Shown piece by piece: positions 29,462 through 37,968 of a stretch of 41,770 nucleotides of DNA. The notes beneath the pieces are model-generated. The model had not been told where the DNA came from. It saw nothing but the letters and a program-made list of their open reading frames with translations, and searched no databases. Position numbers and translations under genes: made by a program. Numbering within the stretch: position 1 is the first letter of the stretch; each line of letters starts with the position of its first letter. Source of the stretch: Verrucomicrobiota bacterium (GTDB taxonomy: Bacteria; Verrucomicrobiota; Verrucomicrobiia; Limisphaerales; SIBE01); the NCBI GenBank assembly GCA_016871535.1, contig VHCZ01000024.1, positions 1-41,770 on the forward strand, in the 5' to 3' direction.

Positions 29462-29575
29462 GATGCCGGTTTGAAAGGCCCACTCGTAGGCGTTGCGTCG
29501 CGGACACGCCAAGGCCAGGTTGCCCAAGCCCGTTTTGCCGCCGAGCTTCTCGGGACAAGGTATCCACGGAGAACC
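29462..29575 (-). pseudogene. Remnant of an HNH endonuclease
   Basis: On the minus strand the 3' flank of the SDR gene reads KLGGKTGLGNLALACPRRNAYEW (shown here only as a whole-motif label: GGKT, NLALAC, PRRNAYEW). HNH proteins normally have GGxT...NLALACxxCNxxKG; the second Cys is Arg here and no start or complete domain remains. It is too short to function. The rest of 29576-29730 shows only a short stretch (GGATGGAAACGGATGAACACGG in pieces) that resembles the repeat flanking the GxxExxY remnant at 34.3 kb. Confidence 0.45.
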
Positions 29576-29730
29576 ACGCCACCTGCCCCTGCGGATGGAA
29601 ACGGATGAACACGGATTCGCGGCCGAAGCGGGAAATCCTTCGGAGAATTCTCCGCCACGAGAGGAAACAAGATCAGGAAAGGGAGCCTGTTGTCAGCGCA
29701 TTGCTCGACCACCGAGATTCATGGGCACTC

Positions 29731-30930
29731 TCAAATGCGCAGAAAGATCTTGCGGCGATACATCCAAAACAGGATCAACCACAGAACCAGCAGCACCGCG
29801 CCGCCCGTCACCAGCGGTTCGCAGGCGTCGCCCAGGATTTTGAAAGCGTTCGGTCCCAGGTGCGTTCGGAGTGAGCTGGTGATAAACCCGTTGATCAGGT
29901 GATCCATGCAATAGATGGCGATGGAGTTCAAGCCGATGACCACGAGCGGGAACGCCCAGCGCTTGCACCGCCACACGTCGATCACGCCGTAGAACCCTGC
30001 CAATAACAGAAAACACCACCCCCCGCTGAAGATCGTCCAGGTCGGCGTCCAGATTCGCTTCACGTTCGGGCAGACGCCGAGCCAATGCAGCAGCGTTCCA
30101 GCCACCAGGCAGAGGACGCCCGCCAGCGCCAGCAGTTTCACCTTGGCGATCGCTGGACGCTCGCTGCGCAGCCATCCGCCGGCAATCAATCCGAGTATCA
30201 TCGTGCCGAGGGTTGGAATGAAACTCAGCGTCGAGTATCCGCCGCCATTGAAGAGAAAAGGTTTCTCGCGCGGCCACAAATTCAGGAACCACTGGTCGAA
30301 CGCCCAGGCCAGATTGCTGTTCTTGTTCCAATGCGCCACGAAGCTGTCCGGGCTGGCCAGATGCGGCCAGCCTGCGGCCACGCCGACTTTTGCGTAATCG
30401 AATTCCGGCCCCGGCAAAGGGTACAGCGCAAACGCAGCCCAGTATCCCACGAGAATCGTTCCAAGGGCGATCCACTGCGCCCGCATTGCGCGAAAGCCCA
30501 GCAAGAAAAGGAACGTGTAACCGAGCCCGATCTGGCTAAGTGTGTCCTCAAACGTGAAGTTGGTTTGGGAGCGGCCCGTGGACCGCAGGAACACGCCCAG
30601 AAAAACCAAAAGAACCGACCGCCAAATCGCGTGGGCCGTCATTGCCAACGGGCTTTGCCCCTTGGCCAGCCGGCTGGCAATCGAGTAAGGCAGCGCGACG
30701 CCCACGATGAAACTGAACGAAGGCTGTATCAAATCGTGCAGCGAACATCCGGCCCATTCCACGTGCGTCTGGTGGTAGGCCAGAAATTTCCAGAACGAAC
30801 TTTCCGGAAGCGCGCGAGCGACCCGGCTCAGGCGCAGCACCTCGGCCGCCATGAGAAACATGACGAAACCGCGATAGACATCGAGTGAAGTCAGCCGCGT
30901 CGAAGCAGGTTTTGAAGTGGGAGTGTCCAT
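29731..30930 (-). CDS. HGSNAT/DUF5009-type membrane acyltransferase
   Basis: A multi-span membrane protein (about ten hydrophobic helices, roughly 400 residues) related to heparan-alpha-glucosaminide N-acetyltransferase and its bacterial NagX/DUF5009 relatives. Diagnostic are [16 protein letters not shown] at the N-terminus, the [22 protein letters not shown] loop with its active-site-type histidine (in pieces), and [11 protein letters not shown] near the C-terminus. In this family acetyl-CoA is used on the cytoplasmic side to acetylate a glycan amine across the membrane. The ATG at 30930 gives [21 protein letters not shown]; an in-frame TTG at 30960 is possible. Neighbours do not reveal the glycan. 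Confidence 0.85.
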   Translation of the reverse strand: MDTPTSKPASTRLTSLDVYRGFVMFLMAAEVLRLSRVARALPESSFWKFLAYHQTHVEWAGCSLHDLIQPSFSFIVGVALPYSIASRLAKGQSPLAMTAHAIWRSVLLVFLGVFLRSTGRSQTNFTFEDTLSQIGLGYTFLFLLGFRAMRAQWIALGTILVGYWAAFALYPLPGPEFDYAKVGVAAGWPHLASPDSFVAHWNKNSNLAWAFDQWFLNLWPREKPFLFNGGGYSTLSFIPTLGTMILGLIAGGWLRSERPAIAKVKLLALAGVLCLVAGTLLHWLGVCPNVKRIWTPTWTIFSGGWCFLLLAGFYGVIDVWRCKRWAFPLVVIGLNSIAIYCMDHLINGFITSSLRTHLGPNAFKILGDACEPLVTGGAVLLVLWLILFWMYRRKIFLRI

Positions 30931-31100
30931 GGAATGAAGTGGAAGGTTATCCGGGTTCAAGGATTGGGCACTGGTTGGCCTTGCTCATAGAACTTTTTCG
31001 GCATCGCTTCAAGCCATTCTCGGCATGCGAGGGCAGGTCTGCTCAGACGATCCATGAAACCGCACTTCCCCGTGCAGAATCTCAAATCTCAAATCTGAAG

Positions 31101-31626
31101 TTGCTGCGCTCAGCTTTGCAGGCTGCCTTCGTGGCGGCTGCCCTCACGAACTGGACGAATCGCGCGCAACCCTACGGGCAGCCGGACCGCGACCAGCCGG
31201 GCGATACCATGATTCAAGAATTCCTGCGAAGGGAAACGGAACAGATTCACGCCGCGATCGCGCAGGACCTCAGATCAACCGAGGATTGGAACAAGCTTCG
31301 TTCGCAGCACAAGCAGGAATACGCTGCAACTCGGCGAGATCGCCGCAATTCATCACGGGACCTACCGGGAAAACCGCTGGTGGTGGCATTCGCGCGGTTA
31401 CACGCCGGCCGGTGTCGAATGTTGGAACGGCGTTCGCGGCATCGATTATCTCCTGACGCGGGGCGACGTCGATCCCGAACGCATTGCGGTCACAGGAATC
31501 AGCGGCGGCGGCGCGACGACCTTCTGGATCGCGGCAGCGGACGAGCGCGTCAAAGTCGCCGTCCCGGTCAGCGGCATGGCGGATATGCTCTCCTACGTGC
31601 CCAAAGAAGGTTGCTTCCATTTACCA
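31101..31626 (+). pseudogene. Remnant of an acetyl xylan esterase-like alpha/beta hydrolase
   Basis: Two pieces of one family are present. The first (about 31170-31320) reads QPGDTMIQEFLRRETEQI...TEDWNKLRSQHKQEY, typical of the N-terminus. The second (31327-31626), in another frame, reads IHHGTYRENRWWWHSRGYTP, WNGVRGIDYLLTRGDVDPERI, then the nucleophile elbow GISGGGA and AADERVKVAVPVSGM. About 100 residues between them are missing, as is everything after GCFH. The result cannot be a working enzyme. The frame runs on into the ApbE gene but the ApbE start is downstream. Confidence 0.75.
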
Positions 31627-31695
31627 GGCCGCGGGCGCGCCTTCAAAGTTCTCCGCGCGTTGACAACCATTTCCCGAGTCGCCACCTTAGCCGCC

Positions 31696-33315
31696 ATGCC
31701 CCGTTGTTCGCTCGGTCGGCGCGGACTCTTGTTCAGCCTTATCGTTTTCGCAGGCACCATTGTTGCGGACGCTCCTCCCCCTGAACCTGACGGTAGGGCG
31801 AGCCTGTCCCCAGCGAGCCGAGTCGGACGTGTTCCAGTCACGTCGAGCGGCTCGCCGGGACGGACTCGCCCTGCCGGCGGTCCGTTCCATTTCCACCACG
31901 AAGGAATCCTCGGCACCTCTTTCGATCTGATCGTTCGAACCGACGCAGCGGAAGTGGCGTGCAAAGTCGAGCAATCTGTCCTCGCTGCAATCGAGCGTCT
32001 CCGAAGAATTCTCAGCACCTACGATCCGGCCAGCGAAATCAGCCGGCTCCCTGTCAACCCCAAGCCGATGCGCTGTTCGCCTGAATTGTTCGAAGTGTTG
32101 AGCGCTTACGAAACCTGGACCGCGCGTTCTCGCGGCGCGTATCAAGGCCAACTGGGAGAACTCATCCGCGCCTGGCGCGCCGCGGAACAGGCCGGTGTGC
32201 CTCCGGCCTCGGCTTCCCTTGCGCGAATCGTGCGGAACGTGTCAACGCCTGCCTGGACTCTCAACGCTTGCGAACGGACCGTCCAGCGCCTCTCGCCGCA
32301 ACCGCTCAATCTGGATTCGCTCGGGAAAGGATACATCCTCGGCAAAGCTGTCGCCGCTGCGCGCGCCGCCGCGCCATCGATCGCCGGACTGTTGCTTAAC
32401 CTCGGCGGCGACATCTTCGCGAGCGGCCTGGAAGCGCCGTCGCGTCCCTGGCTCGTGGGCGTGGCGCATCCGCGAGACCCCGCGGACAACGCCGCGCCGG
32501 TCACGCAGGTGTGGCTGGCGGACCGCGCGATTTCGACCAGCGGGGGTTACGAGCGCGGCTACACGATTGCGGGCCGCCGCTATTCGCACATTCTCGATCC
32601 GCGCACCGGCAGGCCTGCGGAAGGCATTGCATGCGCAACTGTTGTCGCCGCGGACAACGCCACCGCCAGCGCGCTGGCGACCACATTGTGCGTGCTCAAG
32701 CCGGAAGAAGGCCTGGCGCTGATCCGAGCAACACCTGGCGCGGAATGCCTCATCATTGCCGCCAGCGGCGAACAGTTCCGCAGCGCGCAGTTCGCGGCGC
32801 TCGAAATCCCCGCCCCCGGCGGCGCGAAGAAAGCGAACGAAGCCAAACCGAGTTTGTGGCCAAAGGATTTTCGATTGACGCTGACGCTCACGCTGAAAGG
32901 CCCGGCTGGCGGAGGCGGCGGGTATCGCCGTCCTTACGTCGCGGTTTGGGCGGTGAATGAAAAGGGCGCGCGCGTCCGCACCATCGTGCTTTGGGGCAAC
33001 CAGGCGCGCTACTTTCCCGACCTTTACGATTGGTCGTACGGCGAGAAGGATCGGCTCGATTGGGCGGCGACGATCGCGCGCGCGACGCGTCCGCCTGGCC
33101 GCCATCGCGTGACCTGGGACGGGCGCGACGATTCCGGCGACCCGGTTCCTCCCGGCACCTACACGATCTTTGTAGAGGCAAATCGCGAGCGCGGCACTTA
33201 CGCCAAAGAGAGCGCAAAGATTTCGTGCGGCTCGGAGCCATCCCAAAGCGTCGTCAAAGCCACGTCAGAGTTTGAAGAAGCCCAACTCACGTACGGCCCT
33301 TCCCCGTCCGAATAG
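31696..33315 (+). CDS. apbE: FAD:protein FMN transferase (ApbE) fused to DUF2271
   Basis: ApbE (flavin transferase) attaches FMN to Thr/Ser residues of exported redox proteins. From ATG 31696 the 539 residues comprise a signal peptide (RRGLLFSLIVFAGTIVADA), a 28-residue block encoded by a palindromic repeat, the ApbE domain (about 62-375, with LDSLGKGYILGKAV, LLNLGGDIFASG and the metal/FAD segment YSHILDPRTGRPAEG), and a C-terminal DUF2271 domain (WGNQARYFPDLYDWSYG, RVTWDGRDDSGDPVPPGTY). DUF2271 often accompanies ApbE and PepSY proteins in periplasmic flavinylation clusters. The PepSY-type membrane gene follows after 14 bp, supporting a joint function. Confidence 0.93.
   Translation: MPRCSLGRRGLLFSLIVFAGTIVADAPPPEPDGRASLSPASRVGRVPVTSSGSPGRTRPAGGPFHFHHEGILGTSFDLIVRTDAAEVACKVEQSVLAAIERLRRILSTYDPASEISRLPVNPKPMRCSPELFEVLSAYETWTARSRGAYQGQLGELIRAWRAAEQAGVPPASASLARIVRNVSTPAWTLNACERTVQRLSPQPLNLDSLGKGYILGKAVAAARAAAPSIAGLLLNLGGDIFASGLEAPSRPWLVGVAHPRDPADNAAPVTQVWLADRAISTSGGYERGYTIAGRRYSHILDPRTGRPAEGIACATVVAADNATASALATTLCVLKPEEGLALIRATPGAECLIIAASGEQFRSAQFAALEIPAPGGAKKANEAKPSLWPKDFRLTLTLTLKGPAGGGGGYRRPYVAVWAVNEKGARVRTIVLWGNQARYFPDLYDWSYGEKDRLDWAATIARATRPPGRHRVTWDGRDDSGDPVPPGTYTIFVEANRERGTYAKESAKISCGSEPSQSVVKATSEFEEAQLTYGPSPSE
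31792..31875. repeat. 84-bp palindromic module inserted in frame in apbE
   Basis: The arms start GGTAGGGCGAGCCTGTCCCC and end GGGACGGACTCGCCCTGCC, and the centre carries GTCGGACGTGTTCC. Close copies are at 37969-38050 (same strand) and 4463-4546 (opposite strand). The 84-bp length is exactly 28 codons. The reading frame stays open and encodes GRASLSPASRVGRV...SGSPGRTRPA between the signal peptide and the ApbE domain. Confidence 0.85.
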
Positions 33316-33329
33316 AATCCCCTCCAGGA

Positions 33330-33923
33330 ATGAACTCGGGTGAACATCGGCGGAGGCTCCTCAAGAAGTGGTCCCGCACGCTTCACATTTACCTCTCCAT
33401 GCTGGGACTTCTCGGCATTCTCTTTTTCTCTCTGACGGGACTCCTGCTGAATCATCCGGATTGGTGCGGGTTGTCCACGCCGCGGGTCACCAAGGTCGAA
33501 GGCGCCGTTCCTTTGGAGATGCTCAAGACGCCGGACCAATTCGCGGTCGTCGAGAAACTCCGCAAGGATTTCGGCGCCACCGGCGCGGTGGATTCATTTG
33601 AAGCCGACGAGGACCGGATCACGGTAGTTTTCAAAAGTCCGGCGCGGCGTGTGCAGGCGGTCATTGACCGGCAGAAAGGCCGCGCGGAAGTCCTGCTGGA
33701 AAGCCGCAACGCGGCCGCCCGCCTGGCCGAACTGCACCGCGGAGTCGAGGCCGGTTCCGCGTGGCGATTCATCCTCGACGCCATCGCGGTGCTGCAACTT
33801 GTCGGCGCGCTCACCGGAGTGTTGCTCTGGTGTCTGGTGCCGCGCTGGCGTCCGCTGGGGCTGGCCGCGCTCGCCGTGTGCGGAGCCGCCTGCGGCCTCG
33901 TTTACTGGTTTCTGGTGCCGTAG
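33330..33923 (+). CDS. PepSY-associated membrane protein
   Basis: A 197-residue protein with one N-terminal membrane helix behind a basic start (RRLLKKWSRTLHIYLSMLGLLGILFFSLTGLLL in pieces), a periplasmic part of about 110 residues, and two C-terminal helices (IAVLQLVGALTGVLLW; LAALAVCGAACGLVYWFLV). The WSRTLHIYLSMLGL...FFSLTGLLLNH segment, with a conserved helix His and LNHP, is typical of PepSY-associated TM proteins. With ApbE-DUF2271 immediately upstream it is probably part of a periplasmic flavin-dependent redox unit; such proteins can anchor or relay electrons for flavinylated domains. Confidence 0.85.
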   Translation: MNSGEHRRRLLKKWSRTLHIYLSMLGLLGILFFSLTGLLLNHPDWCGLSTPRVTKVEGAVPLEMLKTPDQFAVVEKLRKDFGATGAVDSFEADEDRITVVFKSPARRVQAVIDRQKGRAEVLLESRNAAARLAELHRGVEAGSAWRFILDAIAVLQLVGALTGVLLWCLVPRWRPLGLAALAVCGAACGLVYWFLVP

Positions 33924-33933
33924 ACGGTAGCCC

Positions 33934-34065
33934 GGCAATTACGAAAGAATCTACTGGGACTTCGTGGCGGCGGACGGACAAAAGCCCCGGCCGGACGACA
34001 TCACGAAGCCGCTTCAAACCGTCATGAAGGAATTGGGGTTTACGAACGACGATTTGTTCATCTGA
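33934..34065 (+). pseudogene. C-terminal remnant of an unidentified protein
   Basis: Forty-four codons, open from about 33934 and ending at TGA 34063-34065, read NYERIYWDFVAADGQKPRPD, then DITKPLQTVMKELGFTNDD and LFI. The composition is protein-like, but there is no start codon near its beginning and the upstream neighbour stops at 33923. I do not recognise the family. Between 34066 and 34281 no gene is seen. Confidence 0.4.
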
Positions 34066-34281
34066 CGACAGATCCACCGGAGACCCTTAGTCAACAGCTC
34101 TGCCTGCCTGCCGCGAACCGCGATTTGCGTTTGCCAAATCCTCCGGGGTCCCTTAGCTTGCCTGCCGATGTCAGTGGCTCAGCCCGCAACAACGACGACT
34201 TTCTAGGCGTTCACGAACAACGTGGACGCCAACGCCTCGCACTTTCCAGTTCGAGGCGTTTTTGTTTGGTGTAGCTCAATC

Positions 34282-34577
34282 AACCACGGATGGACACGGA
34301 TGAACACGGATAAGGGACCCGATCTAATCAGACCCGCGGGGGACAAATTGCTGCTCCGGGAAGAGACGCACCAAATCCTCGCTTGCTCGTTTGAGGTGCT
34401 CAACGAGTTGGGGCACGGCCTCCACGAGAAATGCTATGAAAATGCATTGGTCGTGGAATTCGCCCTTCGCAAGATCGGATTCGCCCAACAGCGTCAGTTT
34501 GAGGTCCTTTACAAAGGCCACAAAGTCGGGCTTTTCATCCGCCTCCCATCCGTGTCCATCCGTGTCGATCCGTGGTT
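34282..34577. repeat. Inverted-repeat pair framing the GxxExxY remnant
   Basis: AACCACGGATGGACACGGAT at 34282-34301 matches the reverse complement of 34558-34577 at 19 of 20 positions. Each side continues with further CCATCCGTGTCC-type half-repeats. A related stretch is near 29595. The right copy abuts the thrS start region. Confidence 0.75.
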
Positions 34578-34584
34578 AAAATAG
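34300..34584 (+). pseudogene. Truncated GxxExxY-family protein
   Basis: The frame MNTDKGPDLIRPAGDKLLLR...FEVLNELGHGLHEKCYENAL, then RQFEVLYKGHKVGLF, matches the GxxExxY family, whose name motif is GLHEKCY here. Normal members (about 120-130 residues) continue after VG with a DLVVExxIIVELK-like segment. Here the protein runs instead into the CCATCCGTGTCC repeat (IRLPSVSIRVDPWLK), so the C-terminal third is lost. The N-terminal codons also come from the flanking repeat. Family function is unknown. Confidence 0.75.
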
Positions 34585-34589
34585 ATGTT

Positions 34590-36767
34590 ATGGAATCAGC
34601 CAAGCAACCGAACGAACGCAAATCTCTCGACGAACGCGCCCGGATGACCGATCTGGAACGCATCCGCCATTCCTGCGCCCACGTCATGGCCACCGCCATC
34701 TTGCGGTTGTGGCCCGACGCCCAATTCGCCGCCGGCCCGCCCGTCGAAAATGGTTTTTACTACGACGTGGACCTGAGCCATCGCATCTCGCCCGAAGATT
34801 TCGAGAAGATCGAGGCCGAGATGAAGAAAGAGATCAAAGCCAACCACGTCTTCGAGAAGATCGTCGTCACGCGCGAGCAAGCGGTGAAGGACGCGGAGAG
34901 CGGGCGGCTCGGCGGATTGAGCGAGCGTCCGGGCAATCCGAGTCAATTCAAGCTCGGCAATCTCGCGGACATTCCCGAAGGCGAGCCGATCACTTACTTC
35001 AAGAACGGCGATTTCCTCGATCTGTGCGCCGGGCCGCACGTGATGCGCACCGGCAACATCGGCGCCTTCCGGCTCACGCACGTGGCCAGCGCTTACTACA
35101 AAGGCGATGAGAAGAATCCGCAGCTCCAGCGCATTTACGGCACGGCGTTCAAGAACAAGACGGAAATGGAGGCCTACTTCACGATGGTCGAGGAAGCCAA
35201 GAAACGCGACCACCGCAAGATCGGCCAGGAGATGGGCCTGTTCACGATCGACACCGAATTCGTCGGCCCCGGTCTGCCGCTCTGGCTGCCCAAGGGCGCG
35301 GCGATTGTCGAGGAACTGGAGAAGCTGGCCAAGGAAACCGAGTTCGCCGCCGGCTACGTCCGCGTCAAGACGCCGCACATTGCGAAGGAGAAGATGTACC
35401 TGACCAGCGGGCATCTGCCGATTCTCTACAAAGACTCGATGTTTCCGCCGATGGAACTCGAAAAGGATGAATTCGAAACCAGAAGACTCAAAGCTCAAGA
35501 GAGAGAACTTCGCGAGAGAATCCGGGAGTTTCTGTCAAAGCAGTCACAAGCGTTCGCCCAAGCCCGATTGAGTGAAGCTCAGGATACTGGCGACGTTCCC
35601 GCCGGTCTTTCTGTAGATGCACTTCAGAAGCTGATTGCGATGAAGATTCCGGGAGAGTTAAGTGATTCAGCAATCGAAAGTGCGCTTCAGGAATTCGATA
35701 AGACCTCAGTCGTTCCAGACGAGAATCAGGACTTCAAATCCTCTGAAATTAGATCAGCGATCTTGGAGTTAAGAGAGAACATCGAAGAACAGAAATCTCT
35801 CAAGACTCGCTACTACCTCAAAGCCATGAACTGCCCGCATCACCACCGCATTTTTGCGGCGGAGCCGCGCAGTTATCGTGACTTGCCGTTGCGCCTGGCC
35901 GAGTACGGCATGAACTACCGCTACGAGCAGTCGGGCGAGCTTTTCGGCCTCATGCGGGTCCGCTCGCTCAACATGAACGACGCGCACATCTACTGCCAGC
36001 CGGAGAAGTTCGCCGAAGAGTTCAACGCGGTGAACGAGCTTTACCTGAAGTATTTCAAAATCTTCGGTCTCGAGAAATACGTCATGCGCTTCAGCACCCA
36101 CGATCCGAAACGGCTCGGCGAAAAATACGTCAACGAACCGGAGCTGTGGATTCAAACCGAGAACATGGTCCGCGAGGTCCTGAAGAGCAGCGGCATCAAT
36201 TACGTCGAGGTGCCGAACGAAGCCGCGTTTTACGGACCGAAGATCGACGTGCAAGTCTGGAGCGCCATTGGCCGCGAATTCAGCATCGCCACCAACCAGG
36301 TCGATTTCGCCGTGCCCAAGCGCTTTGGCCTGGTCTATCGCGACCGCGACAACACCGACAAAACTCCGCTTTGCATTCACCGCGCCCCGCTCGGCACGCA
36401 CGAGCGTTTCATCGGCTTCCTGATCGAGCATTACGCCGGCAACTTCCCGCTCTGGCTCGCGCCGGAACAAGTTCGCGTCCTGACCATCGGCGATGACGAA
36501 CCCCTGGTGAATTACGCCAAGTCCATCGTCCTGGAACTGCGCGCCAACATGGTCCGCGCCGAGGGCGATTACGGCACCGACAAGATCAACGGCAAAATCC
36601 AGCGCGCCGAGCAAGCCAAAGTCCACACGATGCTCGTCATCGGCGCCCGCGACATGGCCGCCAACGCCGTCAGCGTCCGTCTCCATGGCAAAGGCAACGT
36701 CGGCGCGAAGCCGAAGGCGGAAGTCCTGGCAAACATTTTTCAGGAAATCAAAGACAGGAAGGGATAA
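34590..36767 (+). CDS. thrS: Threonyl-tRNA synthetase with an internal insertion and no TGS domain
   Basis: ThrRS charges tRNA-Thr and edits Ser-tRNA-Thr. Starting at ATG 34590 (725 residues), the protein begins almost at the editing domain (HSCAHVMATA and LDLCAGPHV), so the usual N-terminal TGS domain is absent. The class II core is intact: zinc ligand Cys in MNCPHHH, RYEQSGELFGLMRVRS (motif 2), LGTHERFIGFLIEHYAG (motif 3), and the anticodon domain ending VLANIFQEI. Between YKDSMFPPME and YYLKAMNCPHHH, where the family has only a few residues, about 115 extra residues are encoded (35456-35810), charged, helical and AT-richer than the flanks. The start region borders a repeat and shows no ribosome site. 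Confidence 0.95.
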   Translation: MESAKQPNERKSLDERARMTDLERIRHSCAHVMATAILRLWPDAQFAAGPPVENGFYYDVDLSHRISPEDFEKIEAEMKKEIKANHVFEKIVVTREQAVKDAESGRLGGLSERPGNPSQFKLGNLADIPEGEPITYFKNGDFLDLCAGPHVMRTGNIGAFRLTHVASAYYKGDEKNPQLQRIYGTAFKNKTEMEAYFTMVEEAKKRDHRKIGQEMGLFTIDTEFVGPGLPLWLPKGAAIVEELEKLAKETEFAAGYVRVKTPHIAKEKMYLTSGHLPILYKDSMFPPMELEKDEFETRRLKAQERELRERIREFLSKQSQAFAQARLSEAQDTGDVPAGLSVDALQKLIAMKIPGELSDSAIESALQEFDKTSVVPDENQDFKSSEIRSAILELRENIEEQKSLKTRYYLKAMNCPHHHRIFAAEPRSYRDLPLRLAEYGMNYRYEQSGELFGLMRVRSLNMNDAHIYCQPEKFAEEFNAVNELYLKYFKIFGLEKYVMRFSTHDPKRLGEKYVNEPELWIQTENMVREVLKSSGINYVEVPNEAAFYGPKIDVQVWSAIGREFSIATNQVDFAVPKRFGLVYRDRDNTDKTPLCIHRAPLGTHERFIGFLIEHYAGNFPLWLAPEQVRVLTIGDDEPLVNYAKSIVLELRANMVRAEGDYGTDKINGKIQRAEQAKVHTMLVIGARDMAANAVSVRLHGKGNVGAKPKAEVLANIFQEIKDRKG

Positions 36768-36850
36768 ACATGTGGCGGAAAATTTTTCAATCGATGTTCT
36801 GAGCGAAAACCGCGCTTCCAAACGAAACTGTGAGCAGCTAAGAAGCAACC

Positions 36851-37090
36851 ATGAAAACGATTTCGATATCCGAACTGCGCTCGAAGACCCGCACTCTGGT
36901 GCGCGCGTTGGAAAACGGCAAGTCAGTGGGACTGACGAATCACGGCCGCAAGCTCGCTCAAATCCTTCCAGTACGGCTGTCCCACGGCATCAGTGCAACC
37001 GATCCGCTCTACCGATTCCATCGCCACGCCGACGCCAAAGCGAAACCGCTGACCGACCGGGAGATCGACCGCTTCGTCTATGGCGGCTGA
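36851..37090 (+). CDS. Phd/YefM-type antitoxin of a PIN toxin-antitoxin pair
   Basis: A 79-residue protein with the Phd/YefM fold at the N-terminus: MKTISISELRSKTRTLVRAL, then GKSVGLTNHGRKLAQILPV. The N-terminal part binds DNA for autoregulation; the C-terminal part (about 50-79) should wrap the toxin. The stop overlaps the toxin start by 11 bp, the normal arrangement for type II pairs. Its own operator is not resolved in the 83-bp gap after thrS. Confidence 0.85.
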   Translation: MKTISISELRSKTRTLVRALENGKSVGLTNHGRKLAQILPVRLSHGISATDPLYRFHRHADAKAKPLTDREIDRFVYGG

Positions 37091-37499
37091 ACCGCTGTTC
37101 ATTGATTCGGGTGGGTTTTATGCGCTGGTTTCGCCCAAAAGCGATGTCCACTCGCACTCCGTTGCCATCATGGAGGAAGCCGCTAGACAGAAGCGTCGGG
37201 CAATTACCACAGACCACATTATTGACGAAACGGCCACATTGCTTCGCGCTCGTGGCCTTTCCAAACTATTGGTGGAATTCTTCCGCATGACGGAAGAGTC
37301 GCAGGCTTTGACCGTTGAATGGACTACCCCCAACCGCTTTGCAGCCGCCCGCAAGTTCATGCTCAAACATCTGGATCAGGAGTTTTCATTTACGGATTGT
37401 GTGAGTCTCGTCGTGATGAAGGAACTTCGTCTGATCGATGCGCTGGCAACAGATCATCACTTTCGCATCGCCGGATTCAACCCGTTGCTAGGGGAATGA
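37080..37499 (+). CDS. PIN-domain toxin (VapC-like ribonuclease)
   Basis: A 139-residue PIN domain nuclease. Candidate metal-binding acids are Asp9 (FIDSGGFYAL), Glu50 (DHIIDETATLL), Asp106 (SFTDCVSLVVMKEL) and Asp125 (ALATDHHF), in the order and spacing of active VapC-like toxins, which cleave tRNA or rRNA. The ATSDxHF-like ending fits the family. Translationally coupled to the antitoxin through the 11-bp overlap. Confidence 0.88.
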   Translation: MAAEPLFIDSGGFYALVSPKSDVHSHSVAIMEEAARQKRRAITTDHIIDETATLLRARGLSKLLVEFFRMTEESQALTVEWTTPNRFAAARKFMLKHLDQEFSFTDCVSLVVMKELRLIDALATDHHFRIAGFNPLLGE

Positions 37500-37589
37500 G
37501 GGAAAGGCGGGCGTGAAGAAAATAGCGTGAGCACGCCCGGCCAAAGAAGCACGAGAACCCATTCCAACACTCATGCGCTTCCAAGTCCT

Positions 37590-37968
37590 CGCTGAAGGCG
37601 AACCCCGCCCCGTCGTTGGAAACCGATCCGTCGTGGAACCGAACGCGGCTCTCCCGCCAACTGTGTGAGCGCTGGCATTGGCGCAACGGGGCCGGGCGTC
37701 TGAAGGACATGGCCTGCCGCAGTCTGCTTTTGAAGCTGGAGGAGCGGGGGTTGATCCGCTTGCCGCCGCGGCGGACCGCGTCCGTGAACGGCCTGCGCAA
37801 TCGGCAGGTTCAAGCCGTCGAATGCGAGCAGAGTCCGGTGCAGGGTTTCCTGGCCCAGTTCCAGCCTTTGCAACTGCTGCCGGTGCAGAGTCCGGCAGAG
37901 GGGGCGCTGTTCCGGTTCCTGCTCTGGCGCCATCATTACCTGGGCTATGGCAACACGGTCTCGGACGG
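37590..37968 (+). pseudogene. N-terminal remnant of a DruA-like (DUF4338) protein
   Basis: The translation has DPSWNRTRLSRQLCERWHW, AGRLKDMACRSLLLKLEERG, LIRLPPRR and, later, FRFLLWRHHYLGYGNTV. This order matches the N-terminal part of DUF4338/DruA proteins, known from Druantia defence loci and from transposon-like solitary genes. The frame then enters a palindromic module at 37969 and the conserved C-terminal half is missing. No good start codon is present (TTG 37616 at best). Whether it came from a defence locus or a mobile element cannot be told. Confidence 0.7.

Noticed and set aside
35456-35810. The ThrRS insertion as an intein
   Set aside because: It lacks an N-terminal Cys/Ser block and a C-terminal HN followed by Cys/Ser/Thr, and is shorter than typical mini-inteins.
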